A stretch of 64,000 bases of DNA from Microbacterium halophytorum (GCF_002970975.1 NZ_KZ672984.1:1-64000); one strand, 5' to 3'; positions 1 through 8,121 are shown, counted from the first letter of the stretch. Made by a program: numbers and translations. Notes: generated by a model not told the origin, from the sequence alone.

Positions 1-99
1 AACAATCGCCGCCTTCACGAAGCGCTCGACTACGCCACCCCGACCGAGATCGAGACCGCCTACTATCAAACCCGTGACGCCGCACTGGCGCTCACATAG
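1..99 (+). pseudogene. IS3-family transposase (OrfB), C-terminal end only
   Basis: The open frame enters from the window edge and ends at a TAG at 97-99. The 32 visible residues have the typical end of an IS3-family DDE integrase core: NNRRLHEALDYATPTEIE followed by AYY, the stretch after the catalytic Glu where family members carry N-x-R-R-x-H-x-x-L-x-x-x-T-P. A matching terminal inverted repeat lies directly downstream. Only the 3' end is inside the window, so whether the element is intact cannot be judged. Confidence 0.8.
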
Positions 100-103
100 A
101 CAT

Positions 104-127
104 CGGAACAGAACCCAGGGCGGTTCA
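104..127. mobile_element. Right terminal inverted repeat of an IS3-family element
   Basis: Read inward from 127, the sequence begins TGAACCGCCC and continues TGGGTTCTGTTCCG. TGAACCGCCC is a common outer end of actinobacterial IS3 elements. It lies 5 bp beyond the transposase stop, as expected for the right end. Any short target duplication would start at 128. The left end is outside the window. Confidence 0.7.
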
Positions 128-197
128 ACCTGCACGCGACCCGCCGACACGGCGACGCCGCCCCACAGCTCGACCGACCGACGGCGCGGCGCATGCT

Positions 198-386
198 CTA
201 CGGCGTGAAGAGCTCTTCGATCGCGCAGTCGAACGCCGCGGCGAGCGCGAAAGCGAGCGGCAGAGACGGGTCGAACCGACCCTTCTCGATCGAGATGATC
301 GTCTGACGCGACACGCCGAGCTCCTCGGCCAGATGCTGCTGCGACCAGCCGCGATGTCTGCGGCGCTCCGCGAGCGAGTTCTGCAC
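198..386 (-). CDS. XRE-family transcriptional regulator (small, single HTH)
   Basis: This 62-residue protein is almost only a helix-turn-helix: RRRHRGWSQQHLAEELGVSR followed by QTIISIEKGRFDPSL is the Cro/C1-type HTH_3 core. It resembles the small YozG/YgzD-type regulators encoded beside a membrane protein. I place the start at GTG 386, one base after the stop of the upstream membrane gene, because a longer reading overlaps that gene. The two are therefore translationally linked. The likely target is the multi-dyad operator at 880-920 in front of the pair (inference). Confidence 0.8.
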   Translation of the reverse strand: MQNSLAERRRHRGWSQQHLAEELGVSRQTIISIEKGRFDPSLPLAFALAAAFDCAIEELFTP

Positions 387-387
387 G

Positions 388-846
388 TCAGCCCCTCGCC
401 CTGGCGACGAGGTAGCGCACCGCACACGACGCCATCATGAAGACGAGCACGGCCATCAGCGCATAGAGCGCGGGGAACGCGAGGTTCGCCACGGCGATGA
501 CGGCCGTCGCGATGCCGGCGACGAAGAGCGTGTCGAGGAACGCCCCTTCGCTGGCCTTCCTGAACCAGGCTCCCTCGATCGAATGATCGGGCTTCTCGAT
601 CGCCCCGCGCAGCGTCGAGCGGTCGACGACGAGCGCCCACACGAGCGCGATGAACGGCAGGACCGTGCACAGCGCGAACAGGGCGCCGCTGATGAAGCGA
701 TACGGGCCAGCGGGGCCGATCGCCCAAGTGACGGATCCGAACGCGGCGGCGAGCAGGATGCCGCCGGAAACGCCGACCGCTAACGCGGAAACGCGCCCAT
801 TCCAGAACTTGGTCCTTCCCCAGCGGGTGCGGGTCGTGTCGCTCAT
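388..846 (-). CDS. Small polytopic membrane protein paired with an XRE regulator
   Basis: The 152-residue protein has about four hydrophobic segments (roughly residues 21-43, 50-72, 104-122 and 126-146) around a polar middle that includes the run EKPDHSIEGAWFRKASEG. I recognise the arrangement (membrane protein followed by a short XRE gene) but not a named function; such pairs are usually annotated as hypothetical. The ATG at 846 lies 34 bp downstream of an inverted-repeat operator. The gene stops 1 bp before the regulator starts, so both are expressed from one transcript. Confidence 0.7.
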   Translation of the reverse strand: MSDTTRTRWGRTKFWNGRVSALAVGVSGGILLAAAFGSVTWAIGPAGPYRFISGALFALCTVLPFIALVWALVVDRSTLRGAIEKPDHSIEGAWFRKASEGAFLDTLFVAGIATAVIAVANLAFPALYALMAVLVFMMASCAVRYLVARARG

Positions 847-1153
847 GCAGGCTCCAGATGTCGTGAGAAGTTAAATACGCTTGACAGTAAAGCGATCTTT
901 ACATGTCAAGCATGCTTGACGCAACCCGGCGCTGCGGCGCGGGCACCGACGGGCCGTTTCCCGATCCGGCCGCGGCCCGACGCGGCACCTCCCCACGCCC
1001 GAGCCGCCCACGGGGCCTCGCACGCCCCCTCCCCGTCGCTGGAACGCCAACCCGTACACGCGCCGTTCATCCGGTCGTCGATGGCGGGTCTTGTCCCCGT
1101 CGGCCCGTTCTGAGATGCTCGTGCTCCGCTGTACTTCGATCTGAGGAGGACCC
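847..1153. other. Intergenic region between divergent genes
   Basis: No coding sequence is supported in these 307 bp. The left third (880-920) is AT-rich for this genome and carries the dyads described separately. The remainder is a GC-rich upstream region of csbD, with an AGGAGGACC ribosome-binding site at 1142-1150. Confidence 0.6.
880..920 (-). promoter_or_regulatory. Multi-dyad operator/promoter of the XRE-membrane protein operon
   Basis: Three CTTGAC(A)/TGTCAAG half-sites lie within 41 bp (880-886, 904-910, 915-920). The last two form a perfect 16-bp palindrome, GTCAAGCATGCTTGAC (905-920). The first two enclose a second dyad, GTAAAG-cgat-CTTTAC (887-902). On the minus strand one half-site reads TTGACA (909-904), a canonical -35, and TATTTA at 877-872 is a possible -10, although their spacing is longer than ideal. 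Binding by the encoded XRE protein is inferred. Confidence 0.55.
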
Positions 1154-1336
1154 ATGGGACTGGATGACAAGCTCTCCGCCGCGGCCGACAAGGCCAAGGG
1201 CAACGCGAAGGAAGCTCTCGGCAAGATCACCGGAGACGACGAAATGGTCGTCGAGGGCAAGGTCGATCAGGCGAAGGGGGACGCGAAGGAGACCGTCGAG
1301 GACGTCAAGGACAAGGCCAAGGACGCGCTCGACTGA
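1154..1336 (+). CDS. CsbD-family stress protein
   Basis: This 60-residue, highly charged protein has the CsbD-like pattern: repeated KAKG-N/D-A-K-E blocks (DKAKGNAKEALGKITGDDE, then VDQAKGDAKETVEDVKDKAK). CsbD-like proteins are small, hydrophilic and general-stress induced; their molecular role is unknown. An AGGAGGACC site sits 3 bp before the ATG. The gene is monocistronic, with a strong hairpin terminator 16 bp after the stop. Confidence 0.9.
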   Translation: MGLDDKLSAAADKAKGNAKEALGKITGDDEMVVEGKVDQAKGDAKETVEDVKDKAKDALD

Positions 1337-1352
1337 CGACGCTTCTCCGTCA

Positions 1353-1386
1353 GAGCGGCACCCGCGCTTCTGCGCGGGTGCCGCTC
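1353..1386 (+). terminator. Rho-independent-type hairpin after csbD
   Basis: A perfect 15-bp stem (GAGCGGCACCCGCGC with its complement) closes a 4-nt TTCT loop. There is no long T-tract, which is usual for high-GC actinobacterial terminators. Confidence 0.75.
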
Positions 1387-1476
1387 GCGTCTGAGCAGCT
1401 GACCGGCCTGATCACCGCGGCGGCGGTGCCGCATGGGCCACGGTCCGGACGAAACAGGAACGTCATCACCGGACCC

Positions 1477-1506
1477 GTGACAAACCCCCGCGCGGGGGTC
1501 TAGGGT
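1477..1506 (+). promoter_or_regulatory. Candidate promoter of the putative ectoine-degradation operon, palindrome in spacer
   Basis: GTGACA (1477-1482) and TAGGGT (1501-1506) are separated by 18 bp. The spacer holds a perfect 16-bp palindrome, ACCCCCGCGCGGGGGT (1484-1499). A regulator bound there would sit between the -35 and -10. The -10 match is weak, and the palindrome alone could instead be a small terminator stem, so this is tentative. Confidence 0.35.
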
Positions 1507-1550
1507 CGGCCTCACAGACCATGGGCCGCAACCCGCAGAACGGAGGCGAG

Positions 1551-2777
1551 TTGATCGCAGCGCACCCGGGCGGCGCCGGCGCAGCCGGCACCCTGCAGGA
1601 GATCATCGATTCTGCGTCCGCGATGCGCCACGAGCTCCATCGGTCCCCCGAGCTGGCCTGGCATGAGCACGGCACCGCGGCGCGCATCCGATCGGAGCTC
1701 GACGCCCTCGGCATCGCCTGGCGCGCGTGTGCCACGACCGGCACGGTCGCGGCGCTCGCCCCGGATGCCCCCGGTCGCCACGTCGCGCTCCGCGGCGACA
1801 TCGACGCCATGCCGGTCACCGAGGATTCCGGTGCGCCCTGGTCCTCGCAGAGCCCCGGAGCGATGCACGCGTGCGGGCACGACGGCCACACGGCCGTGCT
1901 CCTCGCCACCGCGAAGTGGCTCGCGGCGCACGAGGCGACGCTGCCCGGCCCCGTCACCCTGCTCTTCCAGCCGGCCGAGGAGGGCGGCCACGGGGCGCCC
2001 CGGATGATCGAGGACGGCGCGCTCGAAGGCGTCGACGTCATCTTCGGCTGGCACAACTGGCCGGCCCTCGGCCGCGGCCGCCTCGCCTGCCCCGACGGCC
2101 CGGTCATGTCGGCGAACGGCGCCTTCGCCATCGACGTCACGGGCATCGGCGGGCACGGCAGCCAGCCCGAGGTCACCCGCGACCCCGTGCTCGCCGCCGC
2201 CGCGATCACGGTCGCGCTGCAGCAGTTGGTCGCGCGCCGGATGGCGCCCCAGACGGCCGCCGTGGTGGCCGTCACGTGGATCGACGCACCGGGCAACGAC
2301 ACCGTGACGCCGGCTTCCGCACGGCTCGGCGGCAGCATCCGGGTTCCGAACACCTCCGTGCGCGACGAGCTCTTCTCGCTCATCGCCGAGGTCGCCGGCG
2401 CCACGGCGCGCGCCTACGGCGTGGAGGCCGAGACCACCACGACCCCCCGCTACGGCGCGACCGTCAACCATCCGGACCAGGCGGCCGAGCTGCGCGCCGC
2501 CCTCGAACCGGCGCTCGAGGGCGCGTTCGGCGCGATCGACCACTCGCCCGACATCCCCATCCCCGTGATGGCGTCGGAGGACTTCAGCTACTACCTCGAC
2601 GAGATCCCCGGCGCGTTCGCGCTCGTGGGCGCCGGCGACCCGCACTCGTGCCACAGCCCGCACTACGACTTCAACGACGCCCTGATCGAGCCGGTGCTGC
2701 GCGCATACGCGCAGCTGGCCGGGGCCCCCGATCTCCCCGCGGGCGACCCCGCGGGGCCCGCCAGAAGAGATGAGTGA
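1551..2777 (+). CDS. M20D-family amidohydrolase, candidate N-acetyl-diaminobutyrate deacetylase
   Basis: The protein has about 408 residues, the usual M20D length. Metal ligands are all visible: HACGHDGHT near residue 106, the EE pair near 143, GGHGSQPE in the dimerisation domain, and HSCHSPHYDFND near the C-terminus. The family removes acyl groups from amino acids (hippurate, N-acetyl-diaminopimelate, IAA-amino acids). I prefer TTG at 1551, which has GGAGG 4 bp upstream; ATG at 1521 is in frame but has no clear site. As first gene of a four-gene operon with EctB/DoeD-, DoeA- and DoeC-like enzymes, it would remove acetate from N-acetyl-2,4-diaminobutyrate, replacing the AstE/AspA-type DoeB (inference). 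Confidence 0.75.
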   Translation: MIAAHPGGAGAAGTLQEIIDSASAMRHELHRSPELAWHEHGTAARIRSELDALGIAWRACATTGTVAALAPDAPGRHVALRGDIDAMPVTEDSGAPWSSQSPGAMHACGHDGHTAVLLATAKWLAAHEATLPGPVTLLFQPAEEGGHGAPRMIEDGALEGVDVIFGWHNWPALGRGRLACPDGPVMSANGAFAIDVTGIGGHGSQPEVTRDPVLAAAAITVALQQLVARRMAPQTAAVVAVTWIDAPGNDTVTPASARLGGSIRVPNTSVRDELFSLIAEVAGATARAYGVEAETTTTPRYGATVNHPDQAAELRAALEPALEGAFGAIDHSPDIPIPVMASEDFSYYLDEIPGAFALVGAGDPHSCHSPHYDFNDALIEPVLRAYAQLAGAPDLPAGDPAGPARRDE

Positions 2778-2808
2778 TACCGAGCAGCACCGCTGAGAGG
2801 AGCCGATC

Positions 2809-4071
2809 ATGGACGTGAGTCCGTTCGAGCAGTGGGAATCCGAGATCCGCGGCTACAGCCGCAACTATCCGACCGTCTTCGCCCACGCGTCGAACGCGCG
2901 GCAGACGTCCGAGGACGGCACCAGCTACATCGACTTCTTCGCAGGCGCGGGCGTCCTCAACTTCGGTCACAACAACCCCGAGATGAAGCGGGCGATGATC
3001 GCGTTCCTCGAGGCGGACGGCGTCGCGCACAGCCTCGACACCTACACGACCACGAAGCGCGACTTCATCACCAAGTTCCACGACACGATCCTCGCGCCGC
3101 GCGGCATGGACCACCGGATGCAGTTCATGGGCCCCACGGGGTCGAACGCGGTGGAGGCGGCGCTCAAGCTGGCGAGGCTGGCGACGGGGCGGCGCGACGT
3201 CGTGGCGTTCTCGCACGGCTTCCACGGCATGACGCTCGGCTCGCTCGCCGCGACCGCGAACGAGGCCTTCCGCCAGTGGGCGGGCGTTCCGCTCGACCAC
3301 ATCGTGCGCCTGCCCAACGAGTTCGCGCCCGGCGGCGGGCTCGACGCTCTCGAGCACTACCGCGCGGCCCTCGCCGACGCGTCGAGCGGCCTGCGGCCCC
3401 CCGCCGCGTTCCTCGTCGAGGCCGTGCAGGCCGAGGGCGGCGTCTGGGTGCACTCCCCCGAGTGGCTGCGCGCCGTCGAGGCGCTCGCCCGCGAAGTCGG
3501 AGCGCTGTTCATCATCGACGACATCCAGGCGGCGGTCGGGCGCACGGGTTCGTACTTCAGCTTCGACGGCTACGGCCTCGACCCCGACATCATCACCCTC
3601 GCAAAGGGGCTCGGCGGCTACGGCACCCCCATCGCGATGAATCTCAACAAGCCGGAGGTCGACGCCCATTGGAGCCCCGGCGCCCACACCGGAACGTTCC
3701 GCGGGCAGGGCCTGAGCTTCGTCGCTGGCGGCGTCGCGCTCGATTTCTTCGCCGACGACGCGCTCATGTCGCGGGTCCGCGAGAAGGGCGAGTGGATGGC
3801 CAGGCGGCTGCGCGCCATCTCCGACGAGCACCGCGGCCGCGGCTGGGACGTGCGTGGCAAGGGCATGATGCAGGGCCTCGACGTCGGTGACGGCGCCGTC
3901 GCGAAGCGCGCGCAGGCCGAGGCGTTCGCCGCCGGCCTCCTGATCGGCCCCTGCGGCACGGGCGGGCGCGTGATCAAGCTGATCCCGCCCCTGACGATCC
4001 CGGACGACGACCTCGACGAGGGCCTCGAGATCCTCGCGGGCGCCGTGCGCCGCGCGGCGGGAGGCGAGTGA
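2809..4071 (+). CDS. Class III aminotransferase, EctB/DoeD-like (diaminobutyrate-2-oxoglutarate transaminase)
   Basis: The 420-residue PLP enzyme closely follows EctB: DGTSYIDFFAGAGVLNFGHN near residue 36, SHGFHGMTLGSLAAT near 135, DD at 237-238 (pyridine-N contact) and the Schiff-base lysine K266 in TLAKGLGG. EctB and DoeD are the same fold run in opposite directions: 2,4-diaminobutyrate plus 2-oxoglutarate to aspartate semialdehyde plus glutamate. There is no ectA or ectC here, and the neighbours are hydrolases and a dehydrogenase, so I read it as the catabolic DoeD role. GAGAGGAGC precedes the ATG. It lies 31 bp after the M20 gene and 1 bp before the M24 gene. Confidence 0.85.
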   Translation: MDVSPFEQWESEIRGYSRNYPTVFAHASNARQTSEDGTSYIDFFAGAGVLNFGHNNPEMKRAMIAFLEADGVAHSLDTYTTTKRDFITKFHDTILAPRGMDHRMQFMGPTGSNAVEAALKLARLATGRRDVVAFSHGFHGMTLGSLAATANEAFRQWAGVPLDHIVRLPNEFAPGGGLDALEHYRAALADASSGLRPPAAFLVEAVQAEGGVWVHSPEWLRAVEALAREVGALFIIDDIQAAVGRTGSYFSFDGYGLDPDIITLAKGLGGYGTPIAMNLNKPEVDAHWSPGAHTGTFRGQGLSFVAGGVALDFFADDALMSRVREKGEWMARRLRAISDEHRGRGWDVRGKGMMQGLDVGDGAVAKRAQAEAFAAGLLIGPCGTGGRVIKLIPPLTIPDDDLDEGLEILAGAVRRAAGGE

Positions 4072-4072
4072 C

Positions 4073-5416
4073 ATGCGCGTGCGCGACGACATGACGTTCC
4101 CGCACGAGGAGTACGAGCGCCGCGTCGGCGACCTCCGGCAGCGGATGGCGGACCGGCTGCTCGACGCCGTCGTCATCACCGACCCCGAGAACCTGATGTA
4201 CCTGACCGACTATCAGACATCCGGGTACTCGTTCTTCCAGGCGCTCGTCGTTCCCCTCGAAGGCGAACCGTTCATGATCACGCGCCAGATGGAGGAATCG
4301 AACGTGATCGAGCGGACCTGGGTCGAGGTGACCAGGCCGTACCCCGACACGGGCGACGCCATCCAGCAGCTGGTCGCGACGCTGAAGGAGTTCGGTCTCG
4401 ACACGAAGCACGTCGGATACGAGCGGAACAGCTACTTCTTCCCCGCCTACCAGCAGGACCGCATCCACACCTCGTTCCGCGCGGGGCAGCTGCTCGACTG
4501 CTTCGGCATCGTCGAGGAGGGGCGCGTGCGCAAGTCGGCGCACGAGATCGAGGTGATGCGCCGGGCCGCCGTCGCGACCGAGGCCGGCATGCGGGCCGGG
4601 ATCGCCGCCGCGGAGGTCGGCGCGAGTGAGAACGACGTCGCCGCCGAGATCTCGCGCGGCATGTTCACGGCGGGCGGCGAGTACCCCGCCGTGATGCCGT
4701 ACGTCACCTCCGGCCCCCGCACCATGATCGGGCACGCGACGTGGGAGGGGCGCGAGCTGCAGGCCGGCGACGCCGTCTTCCTCGAGGTCGGCGGCTGCTA
4801 CCGGCGGTATCACACGGCGATGATGCGGACCGTGCTTCTGCACGAGATGACCCCGGCGATGGCGCGCGCCGAGGAGCGCATGATGACGGCGCTCGCCGAG
4901 TTGAAGGCCTCGATGCGACCCGGAATGACGGTCTCGGACGCCGACTCGATCGTGCGCACGATCATCTCCGACAACGGTGTGGGCGCCGAGCTCGTCACCC
5001 GCGCCGGCTACTCGATCGGCATCGCCTTCCCGCCGGCGTGGGACGAGGGCTACATCCTGAGCCTCATGCCCGGCGGCAACCGCGTGCTCGAGGAGGGCAT
5101 GACGTTCCACGTGATCCCGTGGATGTGGGGCGTCGAGGGCACCCGCACGGTCGGCATCAGCGACACGCTGCGCATCACCGAGACCGGCTGCGAGTCGTTC
5201 TTCTCGCTCGACGCGCGCTTCACCGTGAAGGATGCGGCGGGCGCCGGTCGTGCCCCGGACGCCCTGGTCGCGGGGCCCGTGAGCGTTGCGGAGCTCCCGG
5301 CCCCGGCGGGCAGGAGGACCGAGAAGGCCGTGCAGGGCGAAGCCGACGAGCTCGAAGAGCTCGCGGAAGGGCGGCCGCGCGAGGCGGCCGCGACCGGAGG
5401 AGGAAGCGATGACTGA
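4073..5416 (+). CDS. doeA: M24-fold hydrolase without metal ligands, DoeA/EutD-like ectoine hydrolase
   Basis: This 447-residue protein has the creatinase/prolidase 'pita-bread' layout. All five usual M24 metal ligands are replaced: the D-x-G strand reads FLEVGG (E238), D-I-T-R-T reads AMMRTV, the HGIGH loop reads AGYSIGIAFPP (311-321), and the two late Glu positions read GMTFHVIP (342-349) and GISDTL. These same changes, together with GYSIG-(I/V)-(A/G)-(F/Y)-PP and GMTFH, are what I recall of ectoine hydrolase DoeA/EutD, a metal-free M24 member that opens the ectoine ring to N-acetyl-diaminobutyrate. E238 is the candidate nucleophile. It overlaps the dehydrogenase gene by 8 bp. Creatinase-like activity is the alternative. 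Confidence 0.75.
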   Translation: MRVRDDMTFPHEEYERRVGDLRQRMADRLLDAVVITDPENLMYLTDYQTSGYSFFQALVVPLEGEPFMITRQMEESNVIERTWVEVTRPYPDTGDAIQQLVATLKEFGLDTKHVGYERNSYFFPAYQQDRIHTSFRAGQLLDCFGIVEEGRVRKSAHEIEVMRRAAVATEAGMRAGIAAAEVGASENDVAAEISRGMFTAGGEYPAVMPYVTSGPRTMIGHATWEGRELQAGDAVFLEVGGCYRRYHTAMMRTVLLHEMTPAMARAEERMMTALAELKASMRPGMTVSDADSIVRTIISDNGVGAELVTRAGYSIGIAFPPAWDEGYILSLMPGGNRVLEEGMTFHVIPWMWGVEGTRTVGISDTLRITETGCESFFSLDARFTVKDAAGAGRAPDALVAGPVSVAELPAPAGRRTEKAVQGEADELEELAEGRPREAAATGGGSDD

Positions 5417-6800
5417 GCTGTTCGAAGCGACCGACCCGACGACGGGGGCGACGATCCGCGTCGCCCCGACGCTCGACGCGGCGGGGCTCGACGACGCGCT
5501 GGCCAGGGCCGACGACGCCTTCGAGCACTGGCGGCGCTGGCCGATCGCCGACCGCGCGGCCGTGCTGCGCGACATCGCCTCGGCCATGCGCGGCGACGTC
5601 GATCGCCTCGCCCTGCTGATGACCGAGGAGATGGGCAAGCCGATCACGGAGGCGCGCGGCGAGGTCGGCAAGGCGGCGTGGGCGTGCGAGCACTACGCCG
5701 ACCACGCAGAGGAGTACCTCGCACCCGTGGAGATCGCGAGCGACGCCGCCCGGTCGTACGTGCAGCACCTGCCGCTCGGCCCCGTCCTCGGCGTGCTGCC
5801 GTGGAACGCGCCGTTCTGGCTGGCGTTCCGCTTCGCCGCCCCCGCGCTGATGGCCGGCAACACGTGCGTCATGAAGCACGACAGGCACGTGCCCGGATGC
5901 GCCGAGGCGATCGCCGACGTCGTCTCGCGCGTCGCGGCCGCGCACGGAGCGCCGGGCGCGATCCTGCAGAATGCGCCGCTCGGGCACGAGCTCGTGGACC
6001 GCGCGGTGCGCGACCACCGCATCCGGGCCGTGTCGCTGACCGGCTCCGATCGGGCGGGCAGCGCCGTCGCCGCGGCGGCGGGGCGCGAGATCAAGCCCGC
6101 CGTGATGGAGCTGGGCGGTTCGGACCCCGCGATCGTGCTCGCGGACGCCGACCTCGAGAAGGCGGCCGACGCGATCACGACGATGCGGATCATCAACGCC
6201 GGCCAGTCGTGCATCGCGGCCAAGCGCGTGATCGTCGAGGAGCCGGTGCACGACGCCTTCGTCGAGCTTTACGCCGAGCGGCTGGCGGCGCTGCGCGTCG
6301 GCGACCCGCGCGACGAGGCGACGCAGGTCGGCCCGATCGCCCGGGCCGATCTGCGGGAGAACCTGCACCGGCAGGTGACCGAGAGCATCGCCCAGGGGGC
6401 GACGCTGCGCGTCGGCGGCGAGCTCCCCGACGGGCCCGGCTTCTACTACCCCGTGACCCTCCTCACGGGCGTCGAACCCGGCATGACGGCGTGCTCGGAG
6501 GAGACGTTCGGGCCGGTCGCGGCCGTGATGCGGGCGGCCGACGCCGACGAGGCGCTCGCCCTGGCGAACGACACGCCGTACGGGCTGGCCGCGAGCGTGT
6601 GGACGGGCTCGGCCGAGCGCGGTGAGCGGATGGCGCGCGAGATCGTCGCGGGCCAGGTCGCCGTGAACGGCATCGTCAAGACGGACCCCCGCCTCCCCTC
6701 CGGCGGCGTCAAGCGCTCCGGGTTCGGCCGCGAGCTGGGGCCCGACGGCATCCGGGAGTTCGTGAACCGGCAGCAGGTCTGGGTCGGCCCGGCCGCATAG
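5409..6800 (+). CDS. NAD(P)-dependent aldehyde dehydrogenase, DoeC/succinate-semialdehyde type
   Basis: The 463-residue protein is a complete ALDH. The NAD-binding [18 protein letters not shown] lies near residue 130, the general base E234 in ELGG, and the catalytic C268 in [11 protein letters not shown]; the C-terminal [15 protein letters not shown] is typical of the SSADH branch. In this operon it would oxidise aspartate semialdehyde from the transaminase to aspartate (DoeC role); a GABA-type role is the alternative. The ATG at 5409 has GGAGGAAGC in front and sits inside the end of the preceding gene, so the two are translationally coupled. A hairpin terminator closes the operon. Confidence 0.85.
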   Translation: MTELFEATDPTTGATIRVAPTLDAAGLDDALARADDAFEHWRRWPIADRAAVLRDIASAMRGDVDRLALLMTEEMGKPITEARGEVGKAAWACEHYADHAEEYLAPVEIASDAARSYVQHLPLGPVLGVLPWNAPFWLAFRFAAPALMAGNTCVMKHDRHVPGCAEAIADVVSRVAAAHGAPGAILQNAPLGHELVDRAVRDHRIRAVSLTGSDRAGSAVAAAAGREIKPAVMELGGSDPAIVLADADLEKAADAITTMRIINAGQSCIAAKRVIVEEPVHDAFVELYAERLAALRVGDPRDEATQVGPIARADLRENLHRQVTESIAQGATLRVGGELPDGPGFYYPVTLLTGVEPGMTACSEETFGPVAAVMRAADADEALALANDTPYGLAASVWTGSAERGERMAREIVAGQVAVNGIVKTDPRLPSGGVKRSGFGRELGPDGIREFVNRQQVWVGPAA

Positions 6801-6809
6801 CGCCGCGCC

Positions 6810-6846
6810 GCTCGCGCACCGCCGGACCCGCCGGCAGTGCGCGAGC
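6810..6846 (+). terminator. Hairpin terminator after the aldehyde dehydrogenase gene
   Basis: GCTCGCGCAC pairs perfectly with GTGCGCGAGC. After one mismatch a second 5-bp stem (GCCGG/CCGGC) closes over ACCCG. It begins 10 bp after the stop codon. Confidence 0.7.
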
Positions 6847-6933
6847 AATGCGCGCGCTCCGAACCTCCTGCACATGCTGGCGCGTGCATACGCACTGCCG
6901 TAGCGTGGCACGCAAGCGATCGGCAAACGGCCT

Positions 6934-8082
6934 TTGGCTTTCACGCCCGCCAGCCGCAGAATCGAGATCGCCATCACTTCTTCGCTCACCGCCACAGAGG
7001 CAACCCTCGGCCCGGTTCGTCAGACATATGCGCGGGCGGAGGACTTCCCGCCCGTCGCGCGTGCGTACACTCAGCTCTCCCAGGCCGTGCGCGAGAGCGG
7101 CCTGATGCGACGGGCGCCCTGGTTCTACGCATTCGTCGGCATCGCGATCGCGCTCGCGTTCGGTGGGGCCGTGACCGGCTTCATCCTGCTCGGCGACAGC
7201 TGGTTCCAACTGCTGATCGCCGGCGCCCTCGGGATCGTCTTCACGCAGGTCTCCTTCCTCGCCCACGAGGCGGGGCACCGCGCGATCCTCTCGACGGGCC
7301 CCGCGAACGACCGCCTCGCCACGGTGCTGGCCGCCACGGCGGGCGTCAGCTACTCCTGGTGGGATGTGAAGCACTCCCGACACCACGGCAACCCGAACCG
7401 CGTGGGCAAGGACCCGGACATCGCGGTCGACACGATCTCGTTCCTCGACGTCGATGCCGCCGAGGCGAGGGGGCTGCGGCGCTGGATCACGAAGCGCCAG
7501 GGCTGGCTGTTCTTCCCGCTCCTGACGCTCGAGGGCCTCAACCTGCACTTCCTGAGCCTCAAGCACCTGTTCGGCCGTGGGAAGGTGAAGAACCGGCGGC
7601 GCGAGATCGCCATGATCGCCGCGCGCTTCGCGCTCGTGCTCGTTCCGATCTTCCTGCTGCTGCCCCTCGGCATGGCGTTCGCGTTCATCGGCGTCATGGT
7701 CGCCGTCTTCGGCGTCTACATGGGCGCCTCGTTCGCCCCGAACCACAAGGGCATGCCCGTGATCGCCCCGGATGCCCGGATCGACTTCTTCTCGAAGCAG
7801 GTGCGCACCTCGCGCAACATCCGCGGCGGTTGGTGGGCGACCTGGCTCATGGGCGGACTGAACTACCAGATCGAGCACCACCTGTTCCCGAGCATGTCGC
7901 GCCCGCACCTCGCCCAGACCCGCGAGATCGTCCGCGAGTTCTGCGAGACCCACCGCGTGCCGTACACCGAGACGTCGCTTCTGCAGTCGTACTCGATCGT
8001 CATCCAGTACCTCAACCGCGTCGGTCTCGCGGCGCGCGACCCGTTCGACTGCCCGATGGTCGCCGAGTACCGCCGCGGCTGA
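6934..8082 (+). CDS. Membrane fatty acid (acyl-lipid/acyl-CoA) desaturase
   Basis: All three histidine boxes of the di-iron desaturase family are present: HEAGHR, HSRHHG (after SWWDVK) and the late YQIEHHLFPSM. Pairs of membrane segments lie between boxes 1-2 and 2-3 (the second pair spans LVLVPIFLLLPLGMAFAFIG and what follows). The glutamine-containing third box (Q-I-E-H-H) is typical of DesA3/front-end-like acyl desaturases that place a double bond in membrane acyl chains. The start is uncertain: TTG at 6934 gives 382 residues but has no good ribosome-binding site, and the true start may lie up to about 30 codons downstream. It is monocistronic. Confidence 0.88.
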   Translation: MAFTPASRRIEIAITSSLTATEATLGPVRQTYARAEDFPPVARAYTQLSQAVRESGLMRRAPWFYAFVGIAIALAFGGAVTGFILLGDSWFQLLIAGALGIVFTQVSFLAHEAGHRAILSTGPANDRLATVLAATAGVSYSWWDVKHSRHHGNPNRVGKDPDIAVDTISFLDVDAAEARGLRRWITKRQGWLFFPLLTLEGLNLHFLSLKHLFGRGKVKNRRREIAMIAARFALVLVPIFLLLPLGMAFAFIGVMVAVFGVYMGASFAPNHKGMPVIAPDARIDFFSKQVRTSRNIRGGWWATWLMGGLNYQIEHHLFPSMSRPHLAQTREIVREFCETHRVPYTETSLLQSYSIVIQYLNRVGLAARDPFDCPMVAEYRRG

Positions 8083-8121
8083 CCCCTCCCGGCGGTGACG
8101 ACACCCGCCGGAACCAGAAGG

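Noticed and set aside
2809..4071. Ectoine biosynthesis (ectB)
   Set aside because: ectA, ectC and ectD are absent and the partner genes are hydrolases and a dehydrogenase, so a catabolic role fits better.
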